NCBI GenBank assembly: GCA_937902995.1
Contig: CALEKY010000146.1
Span: 1-7,645 of the forward strand
Reading direction: 5' to 3'
DNA: 7,645 nucleotides
Origin: an uncultured Sinobacteraceae bacterium
GTDB lineage: Bacteria; Pseudomonadota; Gammaproteobacteria; Steroidobacterales; Steroidobacteraceae
The translations under genes were made by a program, and so were the position numbers. Of the stretch, positions 6,631 through 7,645 are shown piece by piece. A model generated the notes under the pieces. It made no database searches. It saw only the letters and a list, made by a program, of their open reading frames with translations, and was not told the origin of the DNA. How positions within the stretch are numbered: the stretch's first letter is position 1; each line of letters opens with the position of its first letter.

Positions 6631-7458
6631 CTACTGAGCTTTCACGACCTTGTTGCGCAGCACGCCGATGCCTTCGATCTCGACTTCCACGACGTCGCCG
6701 GGCTTCATGGCACCGGTCGTTCCCGGCGTACCCGTGTAGATCACATCGCCCGGCTCGAGCGTCACGTACTTGCTGATGTAGCTCACGAGATACGGGATAT
6801 CGAAGATCAAGTCCTTCGTGCGTTGCGACTGCACCGTTTTGCCGTTGAGGCGGGTTTCGAGCAGTAGGTCTTGATAGTTGAGGCCGGTGACGATCCAAGG
6901 GCCGAGCGGCCCGAACGAGTCGGAACCTTTCGCGCGCAGCCATTGCAAATCGGCACGTTGCCAAGAACGCTCGCTGACGTCGTTGCCCGCAGTGACCCCG
7001 AACACGTACTCGAGCGCCCTCTCGCGCGGCACGTTGCGAGCTTGCTTACCGATCACGATGACGAGCTCGCCTTCGTAGTGCAGGTTGCGGGCATCGTCCG
7101 GATAGACGATGTCTGCCTCCGGACCGACGATCGATGTCGGAAATTTGGAAAAGAGCCCGACGTATTCGGGAATCTGTTGCTGGCCGAGATGGCTCTTGTA
7201 GTTGAGACCGGCGCAGAGGACCTTCGACGGCTCCGCGGGAGCGAGCAACTTCACTTCGCTCAGCTTCGCGCGATTGCCGGTCGGTTTGCCGTCGGACCAA
7301 GGCGCCTGCGAGAGCTCGCGAATCGTCTCGCCCTCGAGCACGCCGTACGCAGCGCGACCGCCCTGCTCATAGCGCACGTACTTGACGACTTCGGCGCTGG
7401 CCGCTGAAAGGCCGAAGCACGCCAGCAGAACCGCGAGTACTCCTTTGCCGATTCGCAT
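6631..7458 (-). CDS. Fumarylacetoacetate-hydrolase-family protein with Sec signal peptide
   Basis: The 275-residue product carries the FAH/HpcE fold signature. The family comprises metal-dependent enzymes that cleave, isomerise or decarboxylate acylpyruvates and related oxo acids. Metal ligands are visible as Glu129 and Glu131 (HYEGELVIVIG) and Asp160 (AGNDVSER), with Lys177 in AKGSDSFGPLGPW and the C-terminal TLEPGDVIYTGTPG block. His90 sits in the substrate segment GLNYKSH, but the Glu usually three residues later (NYxxHxxE) is Gln93. Residues 1-22 (MRIGKG, hydrophobic core, SAASA) form a clear Sec signal with an AxA cleavage site, unusual for a mostly cytoplasmic family. The start is supported by AGGGGGA just upstream. 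It is the first gene of the minus-strand unit, followed by the FMN dehydrogenase and the TPP enzyme, so an oxo-acid-related role is plausible. The precise reaction is unknown. Confidence 0.9.
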   Translation of the reverse strand: MRIGKGVLAVLLACFGLSAASAEVVKYVRYEQGGRAAYGVLEGETIRELSQAPWSDGKPTGNRAKLSEVKLLAPAEPSKVLCAGLNYKSHLGQQQIPEYVGLFSKFPTSIVGPEADIVYPDDARNLHYEGELVIVIGKQARNVPRERALEYVFGVTAGNDVSERSWQRADLQWLRAKGSDSFGPLGPWIVTGLNYQDLLLETRLNGKTVQSQRTKDLIFDIPYLVSYISKYVTLEPGDVIYTGTPGTTGAMKPGDVVEVEIEGIGVLRNKVVKAQ

Positions 7459-7461
7459 ACA

Positions 7462-7468
7462 TCCCCCT
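7462..7468 (-). promoter_or_regulatory. Shine-Dalgarno site of the FAH-family gene
   Basis: On the minus strand AGGGGGA lies 3 bases before the ATG at 7458-7456, a purine-rich ribosome site that supports this start. I see no convincing promoter hexamers for this unit between 7470 and 7645. Confidence 0.6.
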
Positions 7469-7540
7469 GAGTTGATGTTTTCGTTTTGTGGTCACGCTAG
7501 CACGCAGCCGGACCCCGCTCCAGGGGCCCCGAGGGCACGA

Positions 7541-7579
7541 GGGGATAAGAAGCATCAAGAGGCTGGGAAGGGGATAAGA
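7541..7579 (+). repeat. Short direct repeat GGGGATAAGA (two copies)
   Basis: GGGGATAAGA occurs at 7541-7550 and again at 7570-7579, 29 bases apart, in the non-coding region upstream of the minus-strand unit. It could be a protein site or simply part of the purine-rich low-complexity tract that follows. Confidence 0.5.
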
Positions 7580-7581
7580 TT

Positions 7582-7621
7582 GGGGGAAGAAGGGAAGGAG
7601 GGAAAGGGGAAAAGGGAAAGG
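7582..7621 (+). repeat. 40-base uninterrupted polypurine run with five G-tracts (potential G-quadruplex)
   Basis: Every base from 7582 to 7621 is G or A. G-tracts of at least three lie at 7582-7586, 7592-7594, 7600-7602, 7606-7609 and 7614-7616, separated by 5, 5, 3 and 4 bases, which satisfies the usual G-quadruplex spacing rule. Polypurine runs of this kind can also form triplex DNA. It lies about 125 bases upstream of the FAH-family start, with the G-rich strand being the template strand for that unit. Whether it has any function is unknown. Confidence 0.6.
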
Positions 7622-7627
7622 CCGTCA

Positions 7628-7641
7628 ATTGACAATGGACA
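7628..7641 (+). repeat. Two 7-bp units resembling the 3556-3685 repeat family
   Basis: ATTGACA (7628-7634) and ATGGACA (7635-7641) are in phase and resemble the GTTGACA/GTTGATA units of the repeat between the convergent genes (6/7 and 5/7 matches to GTTGACA), and they are followed by ACGA. The window ends here, so the element may continue. The match is short. Confidence 0.3.
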
Positions 7642-7645
7642 ACGA

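Noticed and set aside
5992..6867. Plus-strand open frame of about 290 codons across the FMN and FAH genes
   Set aside because: It spans two well-supported minus-strand genes and their junction, and has no family signature.
7408..7458. Lipoprotein signal (LLAC at residues 11-14) on the FAH-family protein
   Set aside because: The hydrophobic stretch before the Cys is too short and Leu at -2 is atypical. SAASA with cleavage after residue 22 fits a standard Sec signal better.

Overview
The window looks like a catabolic or accessory segment of a high-GC Gram-negative bacterium. The reasons are PQQ and c-type cytochrome chemistry that belongs in a periplasm, Sec and Tat export signals, and strong Shine-Dalgarno sites. 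Pseudomonadota is the most likely phylum, but no clade marker (rRNA, ribosomal protein) is present, so this is inference.

Layout, left to right. Positions 2-79 hold the last 25 codons of an upstream gene, followed by a textbook intrinsic terminator with a cUUCGg loop (103-135). A two-gene plus-strand unit follows: an exported PQQ dehydrogenase with an N-terminal cytochrome c domain (263-2524, GTG start), then a Tat-exported alpha/beta hydrolase carrying the complete fluoroacetate-dehalogenase residue set (2563-3549). The 130-bp gap at about 3550-3680 separates two converging units. It holds a long imperfect inverted repeat built from 7-bp units, plus a compact hairpin. On the minus strand, read from right to left, come a fumarylacetoacetate-hydrolase-family protein with a Sec signal peptide (7458-6631), a Tat-exported FMN alpha-hydroxy-acid dehydrogenase with an unexpected CxxCH motif (6591-5347), and a cytoplasmic TPP-dependent 2-oxoacid decarboxylase/acetolactate-synthase-like enzyme (5230-3680). 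The right edge (7541-7645) is intergenic, with a polypurine G-tract run and short repeats.

The five enzymes suggest oxidation of alcohols and 2-hydroxy acids, most of it outside the cytoplasm. Two pathway readings fit. In the first, a haloacetate is hydrolysed to glycolate by the 2563-3549 product and glycolate is oxidised to glyoxylate by the FMN enzyme. In the second, a mandelate-like route, a 2-hydroxy acid is oxidised to a 2-oxo acid (FMN enzyme) and then decarboxylated to an aldehyde (TPP enzyme). The real substrates cannot be read from the sequence. The most unusual feature is the FMN enzyme: it has a Tat-like signal and a heme-c-type CxxCH where relatives have their variable active-site loop, suggesting a periplasmic flavocytochrome c that passes electrons to the same kind of acceptor chain as the PQQ dehydrogenase. 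No regulator, transposase, RNA gene or CRISPR array is visible.
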